A stretch of DNA of 64,000 bases from Ascoidea rubescens DSM 1968 (GCF_001661345.1 NW_017962920.1:853524-917523); one strand, 5' to 3'. Positions 42,678-54,132 are shown, numbered from the stretch's first letter. Notes: generated by a model not told the origin, from the sequence alone. Made by a program: numbers and translations.

Positions 42678-43104
42678 GTACTACAATATGTATTGGTATT
42701 CTGATATACAAAAGCTAATTTGCTAGTCTTTTGTTTATTAAATGAATTTTTTATTAAAACAATTTCAGCTTTATATTAATACTTGTTTTCCCTTGGTTTT
42801 TTTTTCTTTCATTTCCTCTTTATTGTTTTAAAAGTTGTTCCCTTAAATACTTGGTCCAATTTTCCCTCATATTCCCTTTTTTTATTGTTCAACAATATAG
42901 CTCGGTTTTGGTTCTCGCAAACAACATTTCTAAAAGTTATTCAACGCATCCCAGATATTATTGAGCTGCTAATTTCCAATTAATACTCACTATTTTTTGA
43001 AAATTTTTGTAAAATAACAAAAAAATTGAAGCTAAGAATTTCACTTGCCTCAATTAAATTACCAACTAGTTTCTAGAAAAAAAGAAAGCCCTAATTTTCT
43101 CATC

Positions 43105-45129
43105 ATGGATATTGGGAATAACAATAAAAATAGTGGGTTCAGCTATGGAAGTAACGATCCAACAGAGGTCTCTTCAAATGAATTCATACAACACAACAAT
43201 CGCAGACAAAGTAATGAGAGCTTGAAAGACAGCGACGAGAAGCATTCCAAACATCGCTCAATCACCAAAAGAAACTCATTCATTTCCTCAAAACCTATCG
43301 ATTATGAGAACTTTACTGGTTACAACCTCGCTGACGACGCTGAAACCAGCAACTCAAACTACCATCGCCAGTCTTCCTCCAACCCAAGGCCCATCAATGA
43401 TTCAGACAATGACAATCGCTCCCTCAACACCTCCTCCACTGCTTCCACTGTTTATAGACAGGTCTCTTACGAACTACACCAAATCACCTCGCCTCCCCTA
43501 GCTAACGAAGTGGGCCATCGTTTGGTTAAAACCCTTTGTGCCTACCAGATTATGATGATTTTGCTTGGTAGTGCTCTTGGTACAGGTCTTACCATCTCCT
43601 CAGCTTCCCAACTACAGAAATCAGGTCCGGGCTCTTTGTTCATTGCTTATATTCTTGTTGCCACATTGATCTATTTTGTTGTTGGGGCATTGTGTGAAAT
43701 GTCCAGTTACATTCCCTTGCCCGATGGTTTTGTTGGATATGCTGGTAGATATGTCGATCCAGCTCTTGGTTTTGCTACTGGTTATGCCTTTTTATTCAGA
43801 TTTCTAACTGCCATTCCCAATCAAATCACAGCTGGCGCCTTGGTGATTCAGTACTGGGTTCCTAGAGATCAAGTAAATCCTGGTGTGTGGGTCACAATAT
43901 TTGCAGTCTTGATTGGTTTCATCAATTATATCAACATTTCCAAGTTCGCCGTTGTTGAAACTGTGTTGTCGTCCTTCAAGATCATCACAGTGTTGGGCTT
44001 GATTCTCATGTTGTTTTGTATAACCTTGGGAGCTGGTCCTGAAGCTGATGGTCCAATTGGTTTCAGATACTGGAAAAACCCAGGAGCATTTGCGCCCTAC
44101 GATTCATTGCACCTTGATAACGATGGTGGGAAATTCTTATCCTGGATTACCACTTTAACAGGTAGTGTCTATGCATTTATGGGTATTGAGAATTTTGCCA
44201 TTATTGTTTGCGAAATATCTAATCCAAGAAAGACCATCCCAAAGGCCTTTAAATTGACATTTACCACTGTGGCTTCATTGTATATCACTTCGGTTTTCCT
44301 TTTGGGATTATGTGTTGCATATAACGATGCAGTGCTAGTTGAAGCTGTCTCAAATTCTAGTGGTAACGCAGGAGCCTCAGCATTTGTCGTTGCAATTGAA
44401 AACGCAGGTATTCCAATTCTTGACCATATTTTCAACGCCTGTATGCTAGTATTTGTCTTTTCAGCAGCCAACACAGCGTTGTATTTCGGTACCAGAGTCT
44501 TGTATGGACTATCAGTCTCTGGAAATGCTGTTCGAATTTTTTCCAAAACTAATCGTCATGGAGTGCCAGTCTACTCGCTATGTTTTTTCTTGATTTTTGA
44601 TTGTTTGGCTTATATGAATGTAGCAGAGGAGTCTAGAAAGATTTTCAGACATTTCATCAATGTCAGTTCAATGTTGGGGTTAATGGGCTGGACTTCGATT
44701 TTCATTTCACACATTAGATTTGTCAAGGCATTCAAAGCACAGGGGTTGGACAGAAAAGCAGACTTGAAATACAAATTACCACTTGCACCATACAGTTCCT
44801 ATATTGGTTTGGGTGTATCAATTGTTTTATCACTATTGAAAAACTTGAATGTTTTCTTGGATATCAACACTTCTGGATTTAGTTATGAGAATTTCATTAG
44901 TGGATATATTGGTATTCCACTTTTTGTTGGATGCTACCTTGGATACAAAATTTACTTCAAGACTGAGTTTATCAGATCCGATTATGTTGATTTGTTTTTT
45001 TATAAAGATTACGTCGATGCAGAAGAAGAAGCCTTTTTAAAGGAGAAAAAGGAGAAAGATTTGTTATTAGAAGAGAGAAAGGGCACACTTTACTACAGAT
45101 TCAGGAAATTGCTTGAACTTATCGAATAA
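43105..45129 (+). CDS. Amino-acid permease (APC/YAT family)
   Basis: Started at the ATG at 43105; the frame is open upstream without ATG. Product of 674 residues with a Ser/Asn-rich cytosolic N-terminus (1-150). A run of about twelve membrane helices then begins at ALCAYQ-type LVKTLCAYQIMMILLGSALG, followed by GTGLTISSASQLQKSGPGSL, the family's first-helix signature, and IPLPDGFVGYAGRYVDPALG. The motif CEISNPRKTIPKAF matches the permease loop after helix 8. The tail is charged and coiled-coil-like. Yeast members carry amino acids with protons across the plasma membrane. Substrate and ortholog are not clear to me; it differs from the general permease at several signature positions (for example GLTISSASQL). 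Confidence 0.85.
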   Translation: MDIGNNNKNSGFSYGSNDPTEVSSNEFIQHNNRRQSNESLKDSDEKHSKHRSITKRNSFISSKPIDYENFTGYNLADDAETSNSNYHRQSSSNPRPINDSDNDNRSLNTSSTASTVYRQVSYELHQITSPPLANEVGHRLVKTLCAYQIMMILLGSALGTGLTISSASQLQKSGPGSLFIAYILVATLIYFVVGALCEMSSYIPLPDGFVGYAGRYVDPALGFATGYAFLFRFLTAIPNQITAGALVIQYWVPRDQVNPGVWVTIFAVLIGFINYINISKFAVVETVLSSFKIITVLGLILMLFCITLGAGPEADGPIGFRYWKNPGAFAPYDSLHLDNDGGKFLSWITTLTGSVYAFMGIENFAIIVCEISNPRKTIPKAFKLTFTTVASLYITSVFLLGLCVAYNDAVLVEAVSNSSGNAGASAFVVAIENAGIPILDHIFNACMLVFVFSAANTALYFGTRVLYGLSVSGNAVRIFSKTNRHGVPVYSLCFFLIFDCLAYMNVAEESRKIFRHFINVSSMLGLMGWTSIFISHIRFVKAFKAQGLDRKADLKYKLPLAPYSSYIGLGVSIVLSLLKNLNVFLDINTSGFSYENFISGYIGIPLFVGCYLGYKIYFKTEFIRSDYVDLFFYKDYVDAEEEAFLKEKKEKDLLLEERKGTLYYRFRKLLELIE

Positions 45130-46058
45130 GATACGTTTATAACGAAAGATACCCAATATTTTTTTTATCTTATCTTATTTTATTTTATTTTATTTTATTT
45201 TATTTTATTGTTTTGTTTTGTTTTGCTCTATTCTTTATTTTTGTTCTTTGCTCTTTGAGTAAATTCTGGTTTTCTATTTCTCTTCCATTGCTTCTTTTTT
45301 CTTCTTTTTCTTCTTTTTCTTCTTTTTCTTCTTTTTCTTCTTTTTCTTCTTTTTCTTCTTTTTATGTTGTTTGCCTTATCTCTTTGTTTTTATTTTCCTT
45401 CTTTTCTTCAGTGACCAATCTTTGTTTTGTCTTGTATTTTAGAGTCAGTTTCAACCACTGCTTCACTTCAGTTCTCAGTCTTCCATTTTATTGCTTCCTA
45501 TGTATCTGCTTTTTCTGAAATTGAATAAACGAATCAATTCTGCTATCTTTGTATATTTTCAGTAGCTTTCTCGACATTAATCAACAGCAAATCAATGATA
45601 AATCAACGATAAATCAACATCAAAGCAAATCCGAGCTAAAACATAAACCGCGGTGTCGGCGCTTAATTCTCCGTTGTTTTGCTCACAGCTTTATCTGTAT
45701 CTCTTCCTCTTCTTCCTCTTCTTCCTCTTCTTCCTCTTCTTCCTCTTCTTCCTCTTCTCTATCTTCGCCATCTTCACCATCACCATCACCATCACCATCA
45801 CCTTCTTCTTCACCATCTTTTGACAGATCCTGCTTCTGCTGCTTCTGCTGCTTCTGATTCTTCTGCTGGCTCTTTTTGCTGAGGCCTTACTTTTGATCAA
45901 CTCGTCTTCCACTCTGGCTGCTGGCCTGTATGCCCTCACTGTCACTGGATTCTTTGCTGCTGGCCCAGCTATTTCTCCTTCTCCTTCTCTGCCTTTAGTT
46001 CTTCTCTGCTTGAGCAAAACTCCAGACTGCTGAATACTCTCTTTCAACTGTTCTTGCC
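45130..46058. repeat. Intergenic rich in simple repeats, upstream of HPR1
   Basis: From left to right: TTTTATTTTA runs (45175-45210), a 9-bp TTCTTCTTT array (about 45290-45362), TTCCTC/TTCTTC arrays (about 45700-45757) and CACCAT repeats (about 45773-45800). These yield artificial Phe-, Ser-, Pro- or His-rich frames. A URS1-like 15-mer (45653-45667) identical to the one upstream of HOP2 lies here. Probably a long pyrimidine-rich promoter and leader. Confidence 0.6.
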
Positions 46059-48188
46059 ATGAAACCCCTACAATCAAAGCAGTTCTTTAGCATCTCCTCC
46101 ACCTTTTCATTGTCTCTTGAGACTTTTATCGATGCTCTAGCAAATGACAGAAAAGACTACTTTCAAAACAGAAGTTATGATCCCCTTCTATTTACCCAGA
46201 TCTACGATCAAAATTTACACAAATGGTTCAATATCTCCCAAAGTCATAATGACTATCACATCGATAGTGATAATGATAACGATCATGATCATGATATTTT
46301 TGATTCTCATGATCTTCATGATCTTAACGACTACCTTCAAACTACAAACCTAAGACACTTACTACTAGATTTTTCCTTCAATGAAACAATTAATCAAATC
46401 TTAAAAGATTCAATTCTACTTCAAACCGCAAACCCCCATCATTTATCAATTAATCATACAAACTTGTCCCTACAATTCAGCTTATCTGATCACGATTATC
46501 TTTTATTATCAAAACTCTCAATTATAACTGACATTTCAATTTATCTATTCAAAATTTTCATCAATCAAAATGACCAAAATGACCAAAACAATCAAAACAA
46601 TCAAAGTGATCAAAACAGTATAAGATTGACATCTCACGATTTCCCTCACTCGATTTTTGTTCAAATCCTTGAAAAATTGCCCACAATCGAATTGCTATCC
46701 ACCTACTGGAACTTCCTTTCTTCAAGATTTGATATCTTTATCAATTTCCATTCTCTCCTAATTAAAAAGCAACCAGGCTCAATGATCTCCCTCACCTGCA
46801 ATAACCTATTCAAAAAAATCTCAAATTTTGAAAAACTAATCCCCTTCAATTACAACTACTCCCCATTAAAGGGCAACATAATCTTATTCACCTCAAAGAT
46901 CTTTAAAATAAATGATCTATTTCTACTAAACAAAGAGTGGAGCATCTACAGCAAAAAGGTATCCTACCCCTTTAGCAATAAACCCTGGTTTCAAGACTTT
47001 TGGTTCATGCAATCCTCTTTATCAAATCCTTTATTATACATAAAAAATGACCAAGCAATGCTACAACTAAAATCTCTATTCTCCGCTGTTTACCAACAAT
47101 TTTATGACTTGGAGAGAAATTACCTAATGAAAAGACTCAAATCCGGTAAAAGACATGTATCAATCAATAACAGAATTGATTTCAATAAAATTTCAAACTT
47201 ACTCAAATCTTCGAAATTAAAATTCTATAAAAAAAAATACTTTAACCCTCTTTTCACCATTCATCCAAATGTATTCGATGTTCAATTGCTGAGTGACCAC
47301 AAATTTAGGAAAACTATCATGGTCCAATTGTTTATTATCATTTGTTTTTACTTCCAATTAATCGAATCTGTAAAGGATGATTTCATTAAGAATAATATTC
47401 CAGAACTAATAAATAAACCAATCAACTTTTTTAACGACATAACTCTATCTCAAAAGGAAACGAATTTCTTTTTTAAATTAAAGAAGGAAATCCCAAAATT
47501 ATACACAGGAGACTTGAGTTTTCATTTCACCTTACTAACAATAAAAGACGTTAGTGATAATGCCTGGCTAAGATGGAAAATAAAGGGTTGTCCTCTGTTT
47601 GAGAAAAAAAAACTATCCTCTGATGAACTAAATCATTTTATATCTCACAATCTAAATTCTCTCCGACAAAATAAACTACCAAATCTTCCGCTATCAATGG
47701 GCGATTCAAATATTAATAACATATGGAATAAGCCAAGCAGTATTAATTATCTATCCCAGAACAATAATGAAACTTTTAAAAACCTTGATGAATATTTAAA
47801 AAATAAGAAATCTCAATCACAAAATCTCAATCGACCTCAACAAAACCTTGAAATACACCACAAAGAAACTTCAAACTTTTCAACTGAAGATAATCATTTA
47901 TTGAAAAAATGGCAGAATTTAAGATTCGATAGAAAAAATGGCTCTTGGTTGAAACTGCTTTCTAAAAATTTCCTATTTAAACCACCTCTTTCTTATGATG
48001 AACAGTCAATTTTAGTGACTTCAAATGATAATATATCAGAATTACAAAATGGAAGCCAAAGCCAAGATCAGACAATTCAAGAAGAATTTGAGCAGGCAAA
48101 TCAAAAATTAATGATTGACACTACATATGATCAAAATATTCAAATTAAAGGAAATTCTACAAATCATAATAATAACAATAATAATAAC

Positions 48189-48227
<39 letters not shown>

Positions 48228-49169
48228 TTATGGAAAAATTCAAGGAAAAATTCGAAATTCAGTGAATTTAAATCCAATGATGAACCATATAGCAAAGGAA
48301 GTAATAAAGGATCCAATTTTTTTAACCCTAAATTCGATAATTCTGGATCTCCTAATGGAAGTTTTAATCAAAGGAGTAATAGTTTTAACACAAAAAATCA
48401 TCAATTTGTTCCCAAACAGACCTACAATGATACTTCCCCAGAGGTTTACAATCAAGTTCCACATGATAAAAACAATTTCAACAATACTAAATTTGGATTT
48501 AATCAGAAAAATTTTAAAAATAACCATTATCAAAATTCCAGTTATCCAAGTGATCCAATGATGAAATCTAATTCATTTAGAAATCAACAATACCCTGGAA
48601 ACCAAAAATTTAAACAAACTGGAGGTTATCCTCAACAACAAATTCATAATCAGGAATTTTTAAATGACCATAGATCAAACAGTAACTCTTTTAAAAGCCT
48701 CACAGATGATAGATCACTATTAAATATGCCTGGACAAAATACAAAGCCACGTTCAAGAAGTTTTGTTAAATCGAAGAGAAATGAATTTCAACAAGATTAT
48801 GATTATAATCCAAATGAAAGAGATCCAAATGGCGGTTTAGGCTACGATAATAATAATTCGCATAAAAATAATTTTTATGAAAAGAGTCAATATAATAAAC
48901 CATATAATAATAATTTTTATAACAATTCATACGAAAACCATTCATATGACGATCATTCATATGATGATCATAATAATGATAACAATTACAATAATCACAA
49001 CAATCACAATTACAACAATTACAATAATAATGAAAGAAATTCGTCAAATAGAAAAGAAAATAACCAGTTATGGAATAGAAAGAGGCCTTTAAATGATACG
49101 TATAATTCTAATGATTATCCCTCTAAAAAGAAAGGAAATCATCTAAACGATTATTACAATAACTATTAA
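46059..49169 (+). CDS. HPR1: THO complex subunit Hpr1/THOC1
   Basis: Product of 1036 residues. The middle (about 200-520) follows the THOC1 pattern: LLSTYWNFLSSRFDIF, SLTCNNLFKKISN, GNIILFTSKIFKINDLFLLN (THOC1: G-x-I-x-LF...LFPL), FWFMQSSLSNP, FRKTIMVQLFIIICFYFQLI, and the well-kept DNAWLRWKIKGCPLFEKK (near 497). The THO complex couples transcription elongation to mRNP assembly and export. Past residue 600 the protein is a long low-complexity region with an Asn run (about 705-725) and Asn/Tyr/His-rich repeats near the end. This explains the excess over S. cerevisiae Hpr1 (752). The call rests on recognised family blocks. A pyrimidine-rich leader precedes it. Confidence 0.82.
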
Positions 49170-49513
49170 TAGGATGAAAAGAATAGAAAGGTAAAAAATC
49201 TTCATATATTTATATATATTATTCATCATACATAGGGGCTTTTTTTTGACACAAAAACCAATTTCAATTGATTTTCTTTTTTTTTTGAACCAACCAAAAA
49301 AAGTTAAGATATAAATTATACACCAATTATTTAATAAATAATAAAAAAGAAAAAAAATACAAAAGAAAAATTATGTAAAAGTTATTTATTATAAATAAAT
49401 TCCTACCAATTTCAAAAAATATAAACTAAAAATATAAGGCATAAAAGAAAAAAAAGAGAAATAACTGAAAAAAAATTAAAAAAAAATAATAAAAAAGCAA
49501 AGATATGAAAAAA
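49170..49513. terminator. Convergent 3' region HPR1/Pex30-type gene
   Basis: 344 bp, extremely A-rich and T-rich, between two tail-to-tail stops. Expected to hold both 3' ends. No gene seen. Confidence 0.45.
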
Positions 49514-51376
49514 CTAGATATCCTTTTTTCTCTCATCATTTACATCTAGATTATTCGGATTTGTTGAAGGTATTGGTGTGCCTGTGATTTCAGAGTTATC
49601 TGTGGTATTGGTGCTATTTGATATTGATGACTTTCTTTTTGCTAAATCATCTAAAGATTTAACTCTGTCTAGCAACACTGTTGGTTCGTCATTAAATCTC
49701 AAACTTTTTCTTCTTGCGGGAAAACCAGAAGAGGAGCTATTATCATCAGCAGGGACATTATTGCTGTTATCGTTTGGATTATTGATGGGGTTATGATTGT
49801 TGGCATTGGAACTTGAAGAGGATTTAATTGTTGATACACCAGTGGCTTGAATATTTTGTACTTCAGGAATTGAAATTGAAACTTCATTTAAAGATATATT
49901 ATCCAATAAACTATTTGATGATTTAATGTAGGGAATTAATTCAGCAGTTCTTACCCATCTTCTTCTTCTCGTATATTTTGAATAGGAGTCTTCGCTACTG
50001 GGCTTTTTCCAGGTATTATCATAAAAGATATAGCCATCATCATTTCGTGGATCCACGACCAATTTCGATTTATGACCCTTTGGAATAGTTAAAGCGCCAT
50101 CGTTAGTTAGATCTAGTTTCCAATTTTTGTCGACCCATTTCCAGATCATATTATTGAGGTTATCATTATTCGATAGGGTTTCAGGTAATTTGAAATCGTC
50201 TGGTGGAAGAGATTCATTTAGGAATTCGTCTGTCCATGGTGCTCTTTCATAACTTAGTAAGTTAGAAGTCCAGCCAATACCTAACCACCTTCTTTGATTT
50301 TCATATAGGACATACGTGAAACGAATGGGTTTGCCATAGTTATCAATTGAAGACTTAGCAAAGGGGTCATCGATAGCGGATTGATCATTTGAGGAGAAGA
50401 AGGATCTATTTCCGGAGTTGGTGGAGTTATTGCTTATACCTGTATTGTTATTATTATTAAGTTTTAGGAAATTGTTTAGTCTTGAGTTTGAGGAAATTTT
50501 ATTGAAATTCAAGCCGGTTAAATAGAAGGAGATTAATTTAAAAGTTTTAGATTTCCAAAGAATTCTTCGAATTATTTTGTATTGGATTGAATGATAAGTC
50601 AAAAGATGAGTTAATAAGAGTAATATAAGAACCTTTGGCTTGATGAAAAAAAAAGATACGATAATGTAAATTGGAGATAAGAAAACCGTTGTGAATAATA
50701 ATCTTTTTAAATCATAAGTTGATAGCTTGAGAGAAGTTATTGGGGACAATAGGATTTCTGATTTAATGGAGACGCTTGTTAATAGATTTACAATATTATC
50801 TAATTGAACGTCATTTTTGTGAAATTGAGAAGCATCGGAAGCATTGTTTTTTGAAGTATTAGTACTGGGATTTGAGTTAAGATTATTCGAGGATAAATTA
50901 TTGATGTTGATTTGCTGGATGATATAGAAATAAAGAAATAATAATAGGACAGCCAAGATATGACCAAAGTAGGTTATTATAAATTCAAAATATAGAACTA
51001 AAGATATTATAGAGAAAAGAATTGATAAGTTTATGAAGTAATTGTCGTTGGTCCAAGTTAATATACTTAGCAATTTATCGGTTAGAACCAAGTAGGGATA
51101 AGCTCTTATCAAGGCCTTGGAGACAGTTGTTGGAGTTGAGGCTAGTAAAGGAGAGGCTTTGGGTAAGAAATTCAACGAAGGGGAGCTGCTATTGATGACA
51201 TTGCTGTGAGCATGGTTGACGTTGGAGGCCACTGGATCAGAAGATATGTTTGTAAAGGAAGCTCTGGTATCGGCTGGTGTGGAAGAGTGTTTGGAATCGT
51301 CCGGAATCGAGACTGAGGCAGAAAGAGGAGGTTGGAGTGAAGAAGAGGGAAGAGAAGAGTTGTGTACGTCAGACAT
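49514..51376 (-). CDS. Pex30/31/32-type peroxin with dysferlin domain
   Basis: Product of 620 residues. A Ser/Pro-rich N-terminus is followed by two hydrophobic hairpin-like regions (about 95-155 and 225-265) of the reticulon-like kind. The dysferlin-type domain spans roughly 345-480, recognisable by FTYVLYENQRRWLGIGWTSN, LLSYERAPWTDEF, WKWVDKNWKLDL, DGYIFYDNTWKKPS and the closing RRRRWVRTAELI. Yeast Pex28-32 proteins sit in the ER and at ER-peroxisome contacts and control peroxisome number and size. The length and dysferlin layout fit the Pex30/31/32 group, but I cannot say which paralog. The C-terminal tail is Asn/Ser-rich and probably disordered. Confidence 0.88.
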   Translation of the reverse strand: MSDVHNSSLPSSSLQPPLSASVSIPDDSKHSSTPADTRASFTNISSDPVASNVNHAHSNVINSSSPSLNFLPKASPLLASTPTTVSKALIRAYPYLVLTDKLLSILTWTNDNYFINLSILFSIISLVLYFEFIITYFGHILAVLLLFLYFYIIQQININNLSSNNLNSNPSTNTSKNNASDASQFHKNDVQLDNIVNLLTSVSIKSEILLSPITSLKLSTYDLKRLLFTTVFLSPIYIIVSFFFIKPKVLILLLLTHLLTYHSIQYKIIRRILWKSKTFKLISFYLTGLNFNKISSNSRLNNFLKLNNNNNTGISNNSTNSGNRSFFSSNDQSAIDDPFAKSSIDNYGKPIRFTYVLYENQRRWLGIGWTSNLLSYERAPWTDEFLNESLPPDDFKLPETLSNNDNLNNMIWKWVDKNWKLDLTNDGALTIPKGHKSKLVVDPRNDDGYIFYDNTWKKPSSEDSYSKYTRRRRWVRTAELIPYIKSSNSLLDNISLNEVSISIPEVQNIQATGVSTIKSSSSSNANNHNPINNPNDNSNNVPADDNSSSSGFPARRKSLRFNDEPTVLLDRVKSLDDLAKRKSSISNSTNTTDNSEITGTPIPSTNPNNLDVNDERKKDI

Positions 51377-51658
51377 GGTGGAAGGATATCAATCAGCAAC
51401 AGGTAACCAGCTACAGGCAATTCGATATTCTTCTCAATCAGTGGTTTATCAGTGATTTGCCTTGTTTTGGATTGCTTCAAGATAGCAAAGTGCTGGGATG
51501 GGAATATAATGGGGGCGTTACCCTGCCGTGAAGGAGGTGGTTTTTAAGAGGGGGAAGAGAGGGAAGAGAAGAAAGAGAAGAGAAAGAAGAAAGGTGAGCT
51601 TCTTGTCGATGGAGTATATAGACTATGGTATACTTAGAATTGGAGGCAGCTAGCCAGA

Positions 51659-52282
51659 CTAATGGGTTTTTTCATGGCTGTTCTCGTTCTCGGTGAGAGG
51701 AGAAATCTTGGGATTGAGAGCTGGGTTTTCCACTTTTTTAGCAAGAAACAAATTGAACAAGATCGACTCAAGGGTGTTCATGAAATTGCCAATTAGAAAG
51801 ATCCAACAGGCTAGACTGATAGAACCATAAGGGTTTCGGGGCAAAGCTAACCAGAACTCGATGGGCTTGGGGAAAATTCCATTGGGCAACCAATAAAGAT
51901 TGTCATTTGAGTAAAACCATCTTAAATACCAAAGAGGAATGGCAATTGACCAGCTTATAATTGAATTGAATCGCTTTATAGTTTTTTCGTTTTGTGTGAT
52001 TAGTTTTTTTTCAAGGTTATTAATGTCTGTTTTCATTTTGTTGAAGTTTCTGTCGAGTTTTGTCCATTTTGCATATTGGTCTTGAGCACTTATTTTCAAT
52101 TTTTCGTGGTGAATATGTTTGAGATTGGCTCTCATAGAATGTAACTCGTTGAAATCAGCATTTTTCCTGAATATTAGCAAATAGTAGTAGTTTAAAAACG
52201 AAGAAACGTTGTCGCTGCCTATAAGCTTGATGGTGTGTTTGAGAAGCAACCAGAAAAAGATGAAGAGAAGCGCATCAAACAT
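51659..52282 (-). CDS. GET1: Get1, ER receptor subunit for tail-anchored proteins
   Basis: Product of 207 residues, near the usual Get1 length. Hydrophobic segment at 3-20 (DALLFIFFWLLLKHTIKL). A cytosolic coiled coil (about 40-100) contains the conserved MRANLKHIHHEKLKISAQDQ followed by YAKWTKLDRNFNKM, the Get3-binding part. Two further membrane helices lie near 105-122 and 150-175. Get1 and Get2 form the ER membrane insertase that releases tail-anchored proteins from Get3. The start ATG is clear. Family match is strong. Confidence 0.93.
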   Translation of the reverse strand: MFDALLFIFFWLLLKHTIKLIGSDNVSSFLNYYYLLIFRKNADFNELHSMRANLKHIHHEKLKISAQDQYAKWTKLDRNFNKMKTDINNLEKKLITQNEKTIKRFNSIISWSIAIPLWYLRWFYSNDNLYWLPNGIFPKPIEFWLALPRNPYGSISLACWIFLIGNFMNTLESILFNLFLAKKVENPALNPKISPLTENENSHEKTH

Positions 52283-52633
52283 ATTCCTTGCACCTTGCTA
52301 TTGATATCGGTGTCGATGTTGTTACTGCTGTGGAGGTGTGATTATATATGTGTTGGCCTTAGCTCGGTTGGTGTTCTCAGTATTAGCACAATAGCTGATC
52401 ACTTCACAGCTCAAAAGCGAACTGGTCTCAAACCGAGCGAAATCCGTTCAGATTGCGTTTTTTCAGATTTCACGCTTCGTGCTTCAATATTGGCATATAT
52501 TTTAGAACAGATAAAATGGTAAATGCCTGGCGACATAATGCAATTATTTTGAAAACTATAGATTAGATTAAATTAGATTAGATTATAAATATATATATGT
52601 AGCTCAATATATATCAGTTATATCTTGAATCGC
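52283..52633. promoter_or_regulatory. Intergenic GET1-eL28
   Basis: 351 bp holding the GET1 promoter and the 3' end of the eL28 gene (both minus strand). ATTAGATT repeats at 52562-52585. A plus-strand frame here (52235-52522) lacks any family likeness. Confidence 0.4.
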
Positions 52634-53044
52634 TTATTTTCTTGATTTAGCTTCGTAGGTCTTTCTTTGGGTTTTAGCTCTTGAATATTGAGAGGCCTTT
52701 TTAACTGCAACAACTCTTAAATCTTCTCTGTAGCCCTTGACAGTGTTTGAAACTGCTAAAGCAACCCTTCTGCTGGATTTGCCACTTTTGAATGATTGAG
52801 TGTAGACTGATTGAGATGGTTTGTTTGAACTTTTTTGGGTTCTGGTTTTGAGAGTGATTCTATCATCAACTTCGCTAACACCAACAGCCTTATCATTAGC
52901 TAATCCACTGGAGGTTCTAGAGTTTTTGTTAGTTACATTCAATGGATCTTTGGAAAAAGTGAAATTTCCACGTTTAACCAAGAAAGCTGATTGGTTTTTG
53001 GTTATTTCCCAAATTAAATCATTAGAAACGTTAGAATAGGCCAT
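52634..53044 (-). CDS. eL28: 60S ribosomal protein eL28
   Basis: Product of 136 residues matching the eL28 family: SNDLIWEITKNQSAFLVKRG at the N-terminus, FSKDPLNVTNKNSRTSSGLA and DKAVGVSE in the middle, and GYREDLRVVAVKKASQYSRA near the basic C-terminus. These correspond to blocks in human RPL28 and the S. pombe protein (SNDLIW, KAVGV, YRxDL). Strong codon bias supports high expression. This is not the S. cerevisiae protein called Rpl28, which is uL15; S. cerevisiae has no eL28. Keeping it marks this yeast as outside the lineage that lost it. No intron is needed. Confidence 0.92.
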   Translation of the reverse strand: MAYSNVSNDLIWEITKNQSAFLVKRGNFTFSKDPLNVTNKNSRTSSGLANDKAVGVSEVDDRITLKTRTQKSSNKPSQSVYTQSFKSGKSSRRVALAVSNTVKGYREDLRVVAVKKASQYSRAKTQRKTYEAKSRK

Positions 53045-53317
53045 TTTGTTTAGTAATATTCAAGCAGAGTAATGATTTCTAGAAATTTTTGCAAATATCA
53101 ATGTCAATTATCAATTGTCGACTATCAAGCACCAATTGGATTTCTGGTTCGTTACTTCCTTTCGCTGGAACTGAAAAATTTTCAGGAGATGAAAACCTGA
53201 GGTGAGTGGCAGTTGCGAGCACTGCGGTTATATAGTATTACCCTGTCTACAGCAGAGACCAAAAATACGGATGTAAAAATAAAATAATTAGCTAATCAAA
53301 AGCAGTACAGTGATTAC

Positions 53318-53870
53318 CTAAGTTTGATGTTGTGACCTTCGATAACCGACCTCCGGCCGTTTGTTACGAGTTAATACACTTTCGAGCATTCGTTCTAGTC
53401 GTTCAAATCCGGATGCAACATTCGATTCAATTAACTCAACTCTCTGATTTAATTCATTAATGTTGGAAGCGTTTGGTGAAGTATCAAGTTCCTCTTCGTT
53501 TTCACTATCAGCGTTCTTGACATGAATGCTGATTTTGACAGTCGTCGAAGGAAGGATAGAGATTTCTTCTAGTGCTCATGACTTAGTAGACTTCTCTTTC
53601 CTTTTCCTCTTGGTTTATTTTATTTCTATCTAGCTATTTAGTGATCATATTTATATTGTTTGGATTGCAATCTTCATCAAGGTATTTTTGAATTAAATGT
53701 TTTTTGCGGAAACACAATTTTCGTTTCATAAGTGGTTAAGTCTTGTGTATTTGGTTTGGGCAACGGATCATAATTGCTTCACGAACGTCCGAGTTCGGAT
53801 TGTGTTTTCCGGCCACACCTCGTGCAACACTTGAACCGCGGTAAGAAATAAATGCGCGTATTTTTACTTT
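53318..53870 (-). pseudogene. Decayed coding relic, family unknown
   Basis: On the minus strand several stretches in different frames look like protein. One reads AHLFLTAVQVLHEVWPENTI and continues RTRTFVKQL. Another, ending at 53318, reads STTVKISIHVKNADSENEEE and continues into a coiled-coil-like NELNQRVELIESNVASGFER. No intact frame with a proper start joins them, so it looks broken in several places. G+C is higher than in the surrounding DNA. I do not recognise the family. A host gene remnant or a mobile-element remnant are both possible. The eL28 promoter lies to its left, beyond the relic. Confidence 0.4.
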
Positions 53871-54132
53871 TTTAGGGCTATTTGTCGATAAGACTTGCCG
53901 ATGATCGAATAATCCGATTCTAAATTATCTGATTTTGAACTATCTGGTTATTTAATTCAAAATCTCTCACATTTCCCAAAAACTATAAAACAAAAAAATG
54001 AAATCCACATAAATTTAAATTTAACAGTAGAACAACTAAAATCATAATCATAAACATAAAGCAATCAAAATATAAAAAAAATACTTCAAATTTTACCAAA
54101 ATACAGAAGATATAAAAAAAATTAAAAAAAAA

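Noticed and set aside
45549-45882. Ser- and Pro-rich frames before HPR1
   Set aside because: Products of TTCCTC/CACCAT simple repeats; three frames look alike and none has a conserved part.
53395-53425. A GTTCAAATCC word resembling a tRNA B-box
   Set aside because: No T-arm stem pairs around it and no A-box or acceptor stem lies upstream at tRNA distance. The area reads as a coding relic on the other strand.
53740-53850. Minus-strand resemblance to 5S rRNA (AAAACAC, TCCGAACTCGGA, GAAGC)
   Set aside because: The same bases read as protein-like frames of the relic, the end helix is absent, and spacing does not fit 5S. Taken as chance.
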